Shown here: positions 1 through 45,378 of the stretch, in pieces | How the letters are laid out: every line of letters starts with the position of its first letter | Position numbering within the stretch: the first letter of the stretch is position 1 | Source of the DNA: Plectrocnemia conspersa | Lineage: Eukaryota > Arthropoda > Insecta > Trichoptera > Polycentropodidae | Assembly: GCA_009617715.1 (NCBI GenBank) | Contig: VTFK01000559.1 | Coordinates: 62,001 to 126,000 of the forward strand | Direction: 5' to 3' | Length of the DNA stretch: 64,000 bases | Program-made: the position numbers and the translations under genes | The notes under the pieces: model-generated | What the model was told of the DNA's origin: nothing | Database searches by the model: none | Seen by the model: the letters and a program-made list of their open reading frames with translations, nothing else

Positions 1-1070
1 ACACGTTTCAATATATGGATATGCAAAAAAAAAACAATGTGTTTTAATTAGGGAATAGCTATAAATATATCATTTACATCTTGCCTTTAGTGACTATATA
101 TGGCCACAAAACGCTAGCTAAAACTACTGTGCCACACAAGCCATAGCAGTGAAGTCTTCGTGTAATGTCTTCTATATTCGTTTGTCTTTAATTGAATAAA
201 GATCAAAATGTATTTTATCTTACTTTACTAAATTATTAATTATTATGATTTAATTTTAATTATTTAAATAACATTTTAGATAGTAAATATATATTAACTT
301 TTGCACGATTTCACCTCATATGTACCGCTGAATGCCAAGAAGATAAAAAAATGTCGTCTAAACTGTCACATTATATTCTTCCGTTCCTTTGTGATGCTGT
401 TTTTCAATTTTGCTATATTCTTATTTGCTCTCTTTTTCAGTTTTATTTCCGATCAATAGTTTTGCGTTTCCTCTTCGATTATTAATAATACCCGTGTATA
501 TCGTAATACAATTCCGTTTTTAGAGAGCGAACGGAATATTAATCGTTCATTTACATATAACCTAAATCAACAGGATGGACTGAAAAAAACTAACTATATG
601 CTAAAATTTGGGTTATTGTCTGGAAAGGACAACGGAAAGGCATTGAAATGAAATTAACTTTTAATTAACTTATTTTTTATTGATAATAAAAAATATTTAA
701 GAATAAATATACTGGCATTAATAATTTTTAATTATAAAAAAATGCTTAATTTCTTTCAAATGTTCATATTTTTTTCTATTTCTCTTTAAGATGCACATCA
801 ATAACAATGTGCAAGTAAAGAACAAAGTCAAGTTTGTGAATAAATAATAACATACGTTTTTTCAAACGTCGTGTGTGTGTGTGTGATAGAGAAAAACAAT
901 ATGCAAGATAGCAGCGCCTCTTAATGAGTGCACTGATATTTATGCATTTTCTGACACTTCAAACTGTCTATATTTAAATTAGAGTTCAATCATAAAATAC
1001 CATCATTATACACAGTCAGTTTGCGAGCTATACATTTCATCATTATTAATACTTGAGAGAGAGAATGCAA

Positions 1071-1260
1071 GCCCTTACTATAAGCTCTAAAGCACACAAT
1101 ACAGATATACGTTCAATATACTTATCATTACTCCGAATGATTAATAAATTTAATAAATAAAGTGATGATTTTAGTTCTAATAAATTTCTTCAAAATATAA
1201 ACAGGATAAGTATATCGAACGTATATCCGTATCGTGTTCTATAGAGCTAATAGCAAAGGC
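1071..1260. repeat. Long hairpin with 56-bp arms
   Basis: Arm 1071-1126 pairs with arm 1205-1260 across a 78-base loop, with no gaps and 48 of 56 positions matched. Five of the eight mismatches would be G-U pairs if the minus strand is transcribed. It could be a foldback MITE or the precursor of a small RNA. No TIR family recognised. Confidence 0.6.
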
Positions 1261-1446
1261 GTAAACCCAAACTTGCCATCTGATGAAATGGATAGCTCTT
1301 ATACTGACTGTGTTAACGCAAATAGAGATTGCCAGAGAGCTCATGAAAGAAAAACTGTTTCATACAAAACCAAAGAGACGCTAGCAAAAATCAAGTCCGT
1401 AAATGTCCATTTTAATTAATAAAATCCATTTGTTCCACTCCCTTAT

Positions 1447-2510
1447 GCTTGCACTACACTATCTGGAAGTTGTCCGAACCGAAGTTACAACTGAAGTCGG
1501 CCGAGACCTACGACTTCGAGTAAGCTACCACACTCGCAAATTTCATATGCCGTCCGGACGGCGGGCGTGAATGACGTCCGGCCGGCGGCTTCTGTCACGA
1601 ACAGCCGGCATATTTGCGCGCGATCGAAAAATGTGCCAAATAATCGCAATTTTTTAAATTGTCATATTATTAAAATTACGCTACTGATAATTATAAAAGT
1701 TTGTGTGGGCACTCACCAATACAATATCAGTGAAAACTTTTCGGTCGTAAATATTCCATTTACGCAAATGCCATAAGGCATAAAAATTATACTTCAGATT
1801 ACGAACACCACATATGTGACTATCCTAGAATTTGTCGCCATCGATTCTAAATAAGAATTCGTTATGGTGTGACATTTATATAAACCGATCTAGGAAAATA
1901 CATAAGGATATTCGAAACGATTTTTTTTAACAAAATCAAGTACCACTAATTATTTTTTAATTATTTAATTTTATATGAAAAAAATATAATACCGATATAT
2001 GTTAGAAGAATATACTATCAAAAATATAATTAATCCCTTTTGGTGCCCTAAAATATTCAAAGATGCCAGTAAGAGTGTTGAAGTCCCCGATAAGCATGTG
2101 GTATTATAACTTGACCACGTGACTACGATGCAGCGCTCGACGGGCGTGCTAACCATAGGATGCCTACGCGCATACTGAAATTGAACCGAGTTACTCGTTC
2201 TATCTCAGTTTGCGAAAAACCATATCATTATCTCTCTCACTCTCGTCACTTAACACGTGAGAGAGCGAAAGGGGAAGTATCTCATCGCTCGCGTTCGAAA
2301 GAGTAGCACCGACTTCGGTCCGTTTGCCGACAATGTTCGGAAGCGCTCGAAGCTGGCCTAGTCGACTGAATTACCCCCACTTTACCTCCCGTTCTCGGTA
2401 ACCTCGGACAACTTCCGAGAGATTTTAGACCGAACTCGACCGAAGTAACCCACTATATTCTCCGTCCTTGGCCAATCTTGGCCAACTTCCAGAGAGTGTG
2501 GTGCAGGCAT
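1447..2510. mobile_element. Possible TIR DNA transposon or composite of related fragments
   Basis: The left end, TGCACTACACTATCTGGAAG near 1449, matches the reverse complement of the right end near 2482-2510 (TGCACCACACTCTCTGGAAG) at 18 of 20 positions. Inside are GC-rich palindromic pieces (GCCGTCCGGACGGC near 1550) and fragments related to 5860-6055 and 7080-7195. No transposase is readable. The target duplication is not clear. Confidence 0.5.
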
Positions 2511-4084
2511 TACATAACATCGATCAAGGGAGCGCTTTTTTATGACAATGGAAAAGTAGATACAGTAAATTTTTGTTATAAATTTATATGAATAATCTTA
2601 TTCGTTTCATTTCTCAAAACTTGCTTTGTTACTTATTTACTTAAGATGCTTTAATAATAGCTAACGTAATATTTAATAATTTAAATCATTTTTTAAAAAA
2701 AAAGATTCTCACTATATTAACAAATTTATTCGATCTGAATTTTCAAATCGAATACCTAAATCTACTGCTACTAATTTACATTCTTTGAATATTTCTTCTC
2801 ATGTCTAAAAAACAATAAAGGCAATAATAATTTGCAAACAAATTTTAACGCAAACGGAGTCGTGTCAAAAAACTACAATCTGTCGCTTAGAATAATAATG
2901 TTTATTGTGAAAGTACTACTTTGAAAGTGGGTGAAGGCAATGTTCTGCTCCTTTTTTTTCTTGTATGTATAAAAAGGGCTGCAGGAACTTATACCTAAAA
3001 TACATCAGTACATACATCTCAAACAATTGTAGTTTAGTTCATATTCATTATTGGAGGTTGCTTTTTACTATATTTATACATATATTCTTGCTATGATTTT
3101 TTCCAGTCTCGGACCCCGGGAATTTGTCCCATCTCCCCCTCCCCTCACTCAGCAGGTCTGTCTATTAGTATATTTTATGAATTTCTGTCTATTAGTATAT
3201 TTAATTTCAAAAATAATAGTTTCTTAAAAAATCTCTTTAGTGTTGAGTTAAATTATTTATTCTACTCTTTCTGAAGAATCGCTTTTTTGTATATGTATGA
3301 TATTATAATATAACAAGATTGACTCTCTTAATCAAATCACATGTTTGTTTGTGTTTGATTTTAATCATTGGCATCGTAAACTAGTCATTAGTTTGATTAT
3401 CAATCTATACTAAAATTAAACATTAAGACCTAATTACTGGGCATATACCGTATAATTAATTTTCTTTATTACCACTATAAGCATAGTAAAATATAATGAA
3501 TATTGTTGGTCTAAAATCAATGAATTGCGACCCGGTCCACTCGTAAAGACCAACGAGCTTTTTAGCATGACAAAAGGTCAAGGGTTGGCCTTGTAGGTTG
3601 ATAAAGATAAAACGCTGATAATAACACGATGCGCGATTATTTAATGCGTCGAAAGCGCAAATCGGCTGAACAATGGAGGGGAGATATTGAACGCTCGTTA
3701 AATAGGGATCATTTTGTACGAGAAGATAATGATCACCGTTAATAATAGCGTAGCTATCGAACTAAACGCTTTACTGTTGCGTAAAGCAGTAAACGTCGTT
3801 TTGAAGCCTATTCATAGACCAATGATTCCAATCTTTTGTTTAGGGAATCCTTATCAATTTACATTTCCGGTAAAACAGGAATCTTATGAATGTAGAGTTC
3901 AATTCGTTTCAAGCTCTCTTGGAACGAATACCAATCGGTTAAGATACTTAATTAAGACGAAGACACTTTATATAGATGTTTTACATGAAATATATATTGA
4001 GTTTGTTTCTCAAAAAAATATTTTAATATAAATCGGTACGTATTGTGATGGAAATTAGACAAAGTTTGTAGTTTATTGAATTTT

Positions 4085-4155
4085 ATTAATGAAATTGGCG
4101 GACAAGGCACCGCTGGTCGTCGTCTTCCCGTCATGATCATCCAAAGAATAATGTT
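4085..4155 (+). repeat. SINE tail fragment
   Basis: GGCACCGCTGGTCGTCGTC, then CATCCAAAGAATAATG, matches the tail at about 32270-32320. No tRNA-like head is recognised upstream. Confidence 0.45.
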
Positions 4156-4600
4156 ACTCTCGCTGCCAACACATCAGTGTCGCCTAGCTTGTGGCCAAAT
4201 AAATTGCTCCAAACAATTATAAATGTATGATATTTATCACATGTGATATTTATTAAGTGAATATACAAGGTTAGGAAAATATTAAACATTCATTTAACAC
4301 TGCCGATTTCGTTAGGAGTTGCGTGCCGTGGCAGAGTTTACAAGCCCACAGTCACAACAACCTTACCTATTTAGAATGGCAATTACGTTATGAACAGACA
4401 ATAATATTTTAATAATTTTATTATTATGGTGGCCATTTATAATCACTTTTTAAAAAATATAAAAAATAAAATAAGCAGTGAGACCAGACTAAAATCAGTG
4501 ACATATATTTACAAACTATTATTACAAGCCGCAAGCAATATTTGTCTGTGCATAACCTAGCTCTATTGTATTTGAATTATTTATTTCTCGCATTTTTCAG

Positions 4601-5425
4601 GTCAGAATTTGAATATGGTTGTGGTCAGAATTTATATTGCATGTGTCAGAATTTACATTAGATGGTCGGAATTTATAGTAATTGGTTAGAATTTAAATTT
4701 TATTGGTCAGAATTTATATTAAATGGTAAGATTTATGTTGACACGTGGTCAGATTAAATTTTTATGGCTGGCAATAGTGTCATCGTATGAAATTGGTACA
4801 TTGGTACAATAGTGTTATCGTACAAGATTGTCAAAAATGTATGTTGATTAATTAACAAAAATTATAATATAATTATTAATAACGGTTTTTCTCTTTTTAG
4901 TAAAATTTAGTTTCATTTTTAAATTGTTCAAAAGACAAAGACGCATATCATAGTTCAACTTCAAGTTTTATGCGTAAAATATGTGACTTTGGCAACACGT
5001 TACTTTATTATGACCATGTATTATTTTTATTTCTGACCATCTAATATTTTTATTCTGACCATTATTATTTTTATTCTGACCATTTATTATTTTTATTCTG
5101 ACATTTATTATTTTTATTCTGACCGTCTTTAATTTTTATTCTGACAATTTAATATTTATTCTGACCATGGTGCTAATAAAATTCTGACCGAAATTTGATT
5201 CTTATTCTTATTTTATTCTTCGTTACCTTATTATGACCATGTGCTATTTTTATTTCTGACCCTCAATTATTTTTATTCTGACCATTATTAATTTTATTCT
5301 GACCATTTATTATTTTTATTCTGACCGTTTTTTATTTTTAATCTGCCCACGGTGCTAATAAAATTATGACCGAGATTTGATTTTTTTCTGACCCAAAGTT
5401 GAGTTTAATTCTGACCATTTAATTT
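4601..5425. repeat. Foldback-like pair of inverted minisatellite arrays (TCAGAAT units)
   Basis: The left array (about 4601-4770) repeats GGTCAGAATTTATATTAAAT-like units of about 20-25 bases. The right array (about 5010-5425) repeats the complement, ATTTTTATTCTGACC. About 240 bases of unrelated sequence separate them. The right array also has a higher-order duplication of about 223 bp (CGTTAC at 4998 and 5221). Arms made of tandem sub-repeats resemble Foldback/Galileo-type elements, but I see no transposase or target duplication. Confidence 0.65.
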
Positions 5426-5534
5426 TACGCGATTATTTATTGCGATATTTATTCGTGAGATAGAAAAAATCTTGATCGATCATAATTATAATTATATAAT
5501 AAACTCTGGCACGATAGATGCTTTAAAAACATGA

Positions 5535-5585
5535 GTTTTCATACGGGATTCGAACCCAGATCTTTCAAGTATTAATCACTGATTT
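5535..5585 (-). repeat. tRNA-like SINE head fragment, second family
   Basis: The reverse complement reads AGTGATTAATACTTGAAAGA, then TGGGTTCGAATCCCGTATG. The same pattern (GTGACTAATACCTGAAA, then a decayed GGTTCGAATCC) is seen at 8218-8275, 13696-13745, 39328-39380 and 39708-39760. Confidence 0.5.
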
Positions 5586-5859
5586 ATATCACTGATATGT
5601 TGTGTCAATCCCGAAATAAAATACAAAATTTGTTTGTGTTTACTAAAAATTATATTAAATAAGTCGAAATCATTTTTTATGCGACTAATAAATACAAAAA
5701 AGATGGGAATTTTATATCTAATAATTTAAAAATAAACTAATAAAATTTAAATCTCAACTGTGAGAACGTAAAAAAGAGACAATTCAATTTTCAACAATGG
5801 TAATGCTTCCACTTTTAACAGTTGGCAAGGACGGGAAATATAATGAAAATTGGGCTTAC

Positions 5860-6055
5860 TTCGGTCGAACGTAAAAGAGTCGAGGCGGCAACTTCGTCGC
5901 CTCCGAAAATTCCCTCGCTTTCCGAAAGTAATACCGAAGACGCTTCGAGCGCGAGGCGAGATATTCTTTTTCGATATCTCGCGACGAGAGAGAGATAGAG
6001 ATGGGTTTATCGCAAACTGAGATAGAACGATTCAATTTTAATATGGGCGTCACGA
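5860..6055 (-). repeat. Copy of the repeat family seen at 2165-2330
   Basis: The reverse complement shares TTCTATCTCAGTTTGCG, followed by a (TCTC)-rich block and CGACCGAAGT-like segments, with 2190-2330. A 65-codon ORF here on the minus strand is a by-product of the repeat. Confidence 0.5.
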
Positions 6056-6184
6056 TCGCGCCACTGTTTTGGTATTTTGCCCGATCTGGACGGCCAAAAT
6101 TAAACCACTTTAGTTGATTCCATAAGTGCTCTTAGTCAAATATATAATATTATAAGTGCTAAAAAAATACAATTATTTAAAGTA

Positions 6185-6700
6185 TTTCTTTAATTGTAGG
6201 CCCGAGGAATAGGAATTCCGTGTTGAACGGTCGTGCGAATTTCGCCGCGTAGCGTAAAAAAAAAAAATTGTATATGTCACAAATTTGCTGTTTTTTATTA
6301 AGAAAAGTATTTGACTAGGGTATCGTTTTTTTTTTAAATATGTATATATTTAGTCATTCCAAACAAATTTTTATTTTATTTCATTAGTACGCGATCCACA
6401 ATTTGACGTTTACTGATTTTACCACGGTAACCATATTATTAAAAAAATTACAATCATTACAAAACTGTATTTTAAATTTGACGTTAACATTTCTTTAATT
6501 GTAGGCCCGAGGAAGAGGAATTCCGTGTTGAACGGCCGTGCGTAGCGTAAAAAAAATTTCGCCGCGTAGCGTAAAAAAAAAATTGTATATGTCACAAATT
6601 TGCTGTTTTATATTAAGAAAAAGTATTTGACTAGCATTTTATCATACCCGGTTTTTTTTTTAAATATGTGTATATTTGGTGATTCTGAACAAATTTTTTA
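6185..6700 (+). repeat. Tandem duplication, period about 305 bp
   Basis: Segments 6185-6374 and 6490-6700 both begin TTTCTTTAATTGTAGGCCCG, share AGGAATTCCGTGTTGAACGG and a CGCCGCGTAGCGTAAAA block, and end near AACAAATTTTT. The second copy carries an extra internal copy of the CGTAGCGTAAAA piece. Confidence 0.7.
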
Positions 6701-7079
6701 GGTCGTAACTTTCGCGACTAAGCCCCGTCCCATTTTAAGAATAATACATTTTAAGGTATGCAATGTGTTAAAACCTAAAAAATCCGCAGTCAATTTTGCA
6801 TGTATCATAAAGGAAAGACCTAAGCTATATATATTGTATATAAAATCTCAATTCAGCAAATTGACTTTCCATACTTTTCCTTAAAAAAATAATAGAAATT
6901 ATTCATTAGTTGCACACTTGAACGTTTCCTGTTTATTATTTATTAGTGACAGTGAAGCCTCGATTCAACATAAAATGTCTTATTTACTAACATTGATCTA
7001 TTCCGGTGCATTGCACTCATCCACCATCTCCTTTTTTTCTCCATTTGGCTTTAATTTTTTGTGTGTTTTGTAGTTTATA

Positions 7080-7195
7080 ATACGCGAGGTTGAGAAGCGT
7101 GCACGCGTATGAAATTGAATTCGAAAACTGCGACCTTTGACCGACTTCGGTCGAAATCAGGACAACTTTCGGAGAGTGAAGTGCGGGTATAACAC
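7080..7195 (+). repeat. Third copy of the GAAGT/ACTTCGGTC repeat family, right-end part
   Basis: Shares CGTATGAAATTGAA, ACTTCGGTC and a terminus like GGACAACTTTCGGAGAGTG with the right end near 2395-2510. Confidence 0.4.
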
Positions 7196-8217
7196 CGTGT
7201 GTCGTCCCAGACATTGAAAATCGAAAAAAATAATACGGCACCGCCACTATAAAAAGCGCCACATCGACCACATTTTCATTTTATTTTCCCATCCAGGGAC
7301 GCCATATACATGCGATACCGGTCGGGAATATAAAAAAGCGATCGTGTATGTCGCACTCGCATTGTTCGCCTTGATTTATTGCGATAGAACGATAAGTCGA
7401 ACATCGAACGTGATCCTCGACGAACATGTACGGGCTAAATAATTTATATGCGCTTCAGTGCGGATTTATTCCGCTGTAAATCCGCTAAATCCGCAGCGAA
7501 ATGCTGGAATTTGATAAAATTATAAATGAAATGGGATTTCACCAAATCATTAAAAATAATAAAAATACAAGACGAATTTTTTTATATTTGCTAATTCAAT
7601 ATATATTAGATTTGTAACTTAAAACGCAGTACTGCTTAAAAACATTTACCGAGAAGCAAATTTAATTTTGTGTAGACTAATTATAAAAATGGATAATCAA
7701 TATATATTAAATAAATACTCTTTTATAATTGTACCCATGATTTACTCGGCCGAGTGCACAAAATTAATCAAGCACTAAAGCCAAGTACTCGCTTGTGATG
7801 AAGTGAGCAAATTAACAATATTTTAAAATAGTTATAAATTCAAAACACGTCCGATCACTTATCGGTATTTTTTTATTATTTAAAAAAAATCATTTGTAAT
7901 GAATATTAACTAATTAAGTAATTGCCGACATTGAGAGGACCACAACAAAGCAAATAAAATCCTTTCCAATCATGGAATCAACGTTGGGATAAGTGCATCG
8001 CTAATCAAGGATAGTACTTTAAAGGAAATTAATTCAAATTTGATTTGAAGTTTGATTTGAATTTTTTGATCATACTTCGTATGTCAATATTGCACGACCT
8101 AGTTGAATGTTATTTTAATTATTCATCTGTGAGATTAGGCAAATCTAGGAAGCTAATGTGTTATATAAGAATCATTAATTCTGATCTCCCAGACACGATA
8201 GATTTTTTTTTTAATAC

Positions 8218-8275
8218 TGGAGTACATATGGAATTTGAACCTAGCTATTTCAGATATCAGTCACCGACTTACACC
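8218..8275 (-). repeat. tRNA-like SINE head fragment, second family
   Basis: The reverse complement carries GTCGGTGACTGATATCTGAA and AGGTTCAAATTCCATATG. Confidence 0.5.
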
Positions 8276-8494
8276 ATTGTTTCTTTTGAGCTGTGATTTA
8301 AATCTGATATCAGGCGGTATCATTGATTTATTACATTTATAAAATAAATACATTTATTCAGACTGCTGCTAAAAATATAATTGTGAGAAAAAATATTTAA
8401 AAATGTAGGAATAATAAGAAACATTTTTGTTTAAGGAGATTAGATAATTCCACAGATTTATAATAAAAAGTGCGAGTTTTGATTCTGTTTCTAG

Positions 8495-41096
<32,602 letters not shown>

Positions 41097-44000
41097 ACTA
41101 TACGTGTTGAAAATTAGTCTTGTTTGACCTCAATCATCTGTTCTTAGATGAAACGTGAGTTTTAGAGAAGAAAGTGAGAGTCAGAAATACAATAATAATA
41201 ATACTCGTGACTCGTATGACTTTTTGTATGACACAAGCAAGTGATGGGATCGATTCGAATCTTAGACGTCGTAATACTTTTGTAATAGTTTGCAAATGAC
41301 ACTGTCTTTAATCGATCTTGATTTGACGTCAAGAGGTATATATATAGAATAGTAAATTAGATAACGATTTGAATCTGATCACTTTATCATTAACAATAAT
41401 AAATGTGTTAGTAATGAATTGATCTCTTAATTACATATATATCAATTATGAAAGTGTTAATAGACATTTTTTTAAACGTACGATTCTTATTTGTGTCTAA
41501 GATGTTTTTAAATAAATCTGAACCTTTCGAACGTTAACTTTAAGATGAATGAAAAAAACAATTATATAAATTTTATTCATTTGTATTTTTTATAGCATAG
41601 ATTAAACGAAATAAGGTTATGTGAGACAATCTCAGCACGGAAGAATCGCTGATGAAAAGTATAAATATATATATATATATGAATCTGATGTATTATAAAT
41701 ATATACGAGAAGAAAAACTATTGTGAAAACTCACTCTTAAATATTTTTATATCAAAATTATTATCGTTTCAAGTCCATTTCTATGGCAGACCACTTTTGT
41801 AGTCGTTTAAAATCTTGTACATAAAATCATCGTAGTTTTCATATAACTCACAAATCGATTGAAGACAGTTTGGTTTTGTGGAACGGGAACAACGTTAAAT
41901 GAATCTGGATTATTATTATATACCTACACGCGGAAATGTGTTTAGATTTATAATAAAATCTTCCATACAAATTATATATATATATATACTTAATACATAC
42001 AGATGTATGTAGTCAATTTATTCGATCAAAACGTAGTTATATAAGAACTTTGGGAATCATTTTAAATGTATAATAAATGTTTAATAGTTGTATTGATGAA
42101 AAACAGTGATACATTAAAATGTATTTAATATATATTACTTCATGTTACATCACAAAAGATAATAGCGAAACCTATAAATGTACATATGTGTGTGTCTTAT
42201 GCTGAAATACTTCTCGTCATATGTTCCGGAGTCAAACATGAAAATTAAGTGGAAAATTCTAAAATGAAATGATCTTAATCGTTATATTATTAAAATTTTA
42301 TTTATTATTTATATAATATGTATATAATATATAATGGATTGTTTAAATTTAATATCTAAATGTTAATTCTAAATATCCTCTATTAATGGATTTATATTTA
42401 GTTTAATAACGTTCCTCCATTCCCGTTAAATTTATTTTACATTGTGTGATTTGTATTTATGATTATTTTTTATATATAATATGCAGCAATACATTTTTTT
42501 TATTTATATATTTACATTTGATTTATAAAAAATACAGAAAATTTGGTGTGAATATACTTGAATGGGATTTTTGGGAAAATTGTTAAAAAATATCAAAAAC
42601 TAAATTTTGATTAGTATTGATAGAGTAATATTAAAAGCGTTTTTGTTTTGCAGTACTGTAACTAAACTTCAATTATATTTTTTCCTTAAATATCTGCATT
42701 TTAATAATAGTTTAAGATAGATGGATAATAAAAATGCAAAAAATAAATTCCAAATTTCCCATATTATTTTTCCACTTGATCAAAATTTTTATAATATAGA
42801 TATCATTGAATATTGTCAGATTACTTTTTAACAGTTATACATAGTTTTAAAAATATCAAGCATATCTTTAATGAAAAAAAAAATAGTTAACCAATGCGGC
42901 AAATTTCTGATTTATCCCGTATAGATTACTTAAAACGACTTACGTACATATGTATTTAGTGAAATGATTTTTTTATATAATATACAATTATATATATATA
43001 TACTTTTAAATTGAGATTTTATATAAATGAAAATCGATAATAATATATTATAATAAATATTAATGAGGAAACAGTGTCATGTTAGTTATGATGCCTACTG
43101 CCTTGAACGAGTATGATAATAACTTATCTTACTCGTAAAATAAAAAAGGACTATAAAAAAATTCGGTAGAGGAATTAATACATACTTCTTATGAGATATC
43201 ATTAGTTTTCAACACTGTATGTTTATTTATTTACATTATGTATATATATATTAAAATGTGTTATAGCAGATTGTTGTGTAAATCTAAATTATTCAATATA
43301 TAAAAAAAATCATATAAACAATCCAACCAATGGTACTCAATTGTTTTGATACTAAAAAGTATCCATACAACTTGACGATGTCGAATTCTATATTGTACTG
43401 AACCGTTACTTATTTAGTTACATTTTAAATTGTATAGTATTTCCAGCATGTTTTTATTAAATTTTTAATATTCTATTGTAATCAATATTTTGAATATTTA
43501 GTATTTATAAGCGTAAGTCATTCCCAACCATTAAACATTTATTTTATTATTATAATTGTTTAATATTTTTATTATATTTGTCATTCAGAGTCTATTCACT
43601 AATTTAGCTTAAAATAACTTTGCGCTTGTGGACTCTAAGATCTGCAAGCCAATGGTTGGGAAATGTTTTATGATGTATCTTAGATAGACATGCAATTTTT
43701 TTAGAATATATAACGTATACATTTATCCGATTCACAAAATTTATTGTTTTATGTGTTATTAGTTGTTAAACGTATGTACAAAATGATGAATATCGTACCA
43801 CAATTCGGTTGTAAACGAATAGAATGTATAATATAAACACAAATGGACTATTAAGCTATATATATATGTAATAATTTTGTTTCGGTTGTGTTTGTTGATT
43901 ATTTTTTTAATTGATTTAAATAATAAAAAATAACAATAACAGACATTTTGTGATAAGTCATACCGTTTTAATGACGGAGTGTCGATCGGCAACACGCACA

Positions 44001-44309
44001 GGCACACGATGAAAGGTCTATAATATTACAAGACAACATTCCAGAATCGTATCCTTCAACGCGCTTTTTCTATTATGTATGTAAAAACTAACCACTAACA
44101 CCTTAAGCATCATCACTTAGTTAACTGCGCGACAATATAACATTATATATGATTGTACTCTTCATAGTGACGTCGTTTAGTCGGTAAAATTTTGATGTAA
44201 ACCTATCGCAAAATCGTTTCAGAAATGTTTCATATTCAACGTTGCTCGTAGAGCGATCGGACCGCAATAGTATAAAAAAGCTGGTCGTATCGTCACGCCA
44301 GTATAATTC

Positions 44310-44472
<163 letters not shown>

Positions 44473-45173
44473 TATATAGAATTTTAGTATTGCCTATTTA
44501 GATATTATACTTATTATCGATTGTGCCGCCAAGCGGTGAAATTATGTTATAATGCAAACTGTTGTAAAATATTCCTATTACAATTGATTATTTACAAATA
44601 TAATCTATTTCCAATTAGATATGCTGTGTTTTATTTCCTTGTGACTGGTAAATTTTTAATTCACAATTTTATAGTTCTACTCTACCGTATTAAGACTTTA
44701 AATCCAAGAATATTTCATTTTTAATTAAATTAAATTAAAACCATCATAACCGAATGCACCACGATGATCAAAAAACTGGCGACCACACACAGATGCCACG
44801 TTTGATAGGATCTTATTCTCAAAACACTAGTTCTTAGCTTCATTTGTGATGAGAGAACTAGCTGCTGTGCCATGCATCATAAAAAAATCTAAAATACAGG
44901 TGTCGGGTAAGTTTTGCTAAAAAATTTTCACATCTTGAAACCTGCTCGTTAATTATGGTATGGTCTATTTTTTCAAAATCGGTAGTGTAAATAAATGTAG
45001 CAAGTGATTCCCCAATTTTAACAGAGATGCCACCACTTGTATCAACTGTGAATAATGCCAGTGGCCTGTAAGAGTGCGCGCACACTTACAGATCCACAAA
45101 GCTTGGCAAATATGACCTAACGTTATGTAAGGAGATAGAGGCCAAACTCTAACCATATAAAAACGCTAGACAA

Positions 45174-45378
45174 CATGTTCTATGGCCTGACAACAAAATC
45201 CATAAGAACTTTGGCTTTTGAATTTGTGGAAAAAATAATATTCCCCATCGATTCGATACGACATCGCAGATGGCTGGCAAAGATTGGTTGCGTGGTTTCT
45301 TAAAGAGGAATAAAAATATTTCTTTGAGACAACCAACTGCCACCAAGCTTGCCAGAGCCATCAGCTTTAATCAACCAT
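45174..45378 (+). pseudogene. pogo/Tigger (CENP-B-like) transposase fragment
   Basis: The plus strand reads MFYGLTTKSIRTLAFEFVEK, then after a one-base frameshift in an A run NNIPHRFDTTSQMAGKDWL, then RGFLKRNKNISLRQPTA and TKLARAISFN. This is the second helix-turn-helix of pogo-group transposases (CENP-B/Tc5-type DNA-binding domain), as also found in domesticated jerky-like proteins. The DDE catalytic domain is not found nearby. Given the frameshift and the missing catalytic part, it is dead. Confidence 0.85.

Noticed and set aside
3629..3742. 37-codon Arg-rich ORF as a missing Shal exon
   Set aside because: No match to any Shal segment, no consensus splice sites at its ends, and it has its own stop codon.
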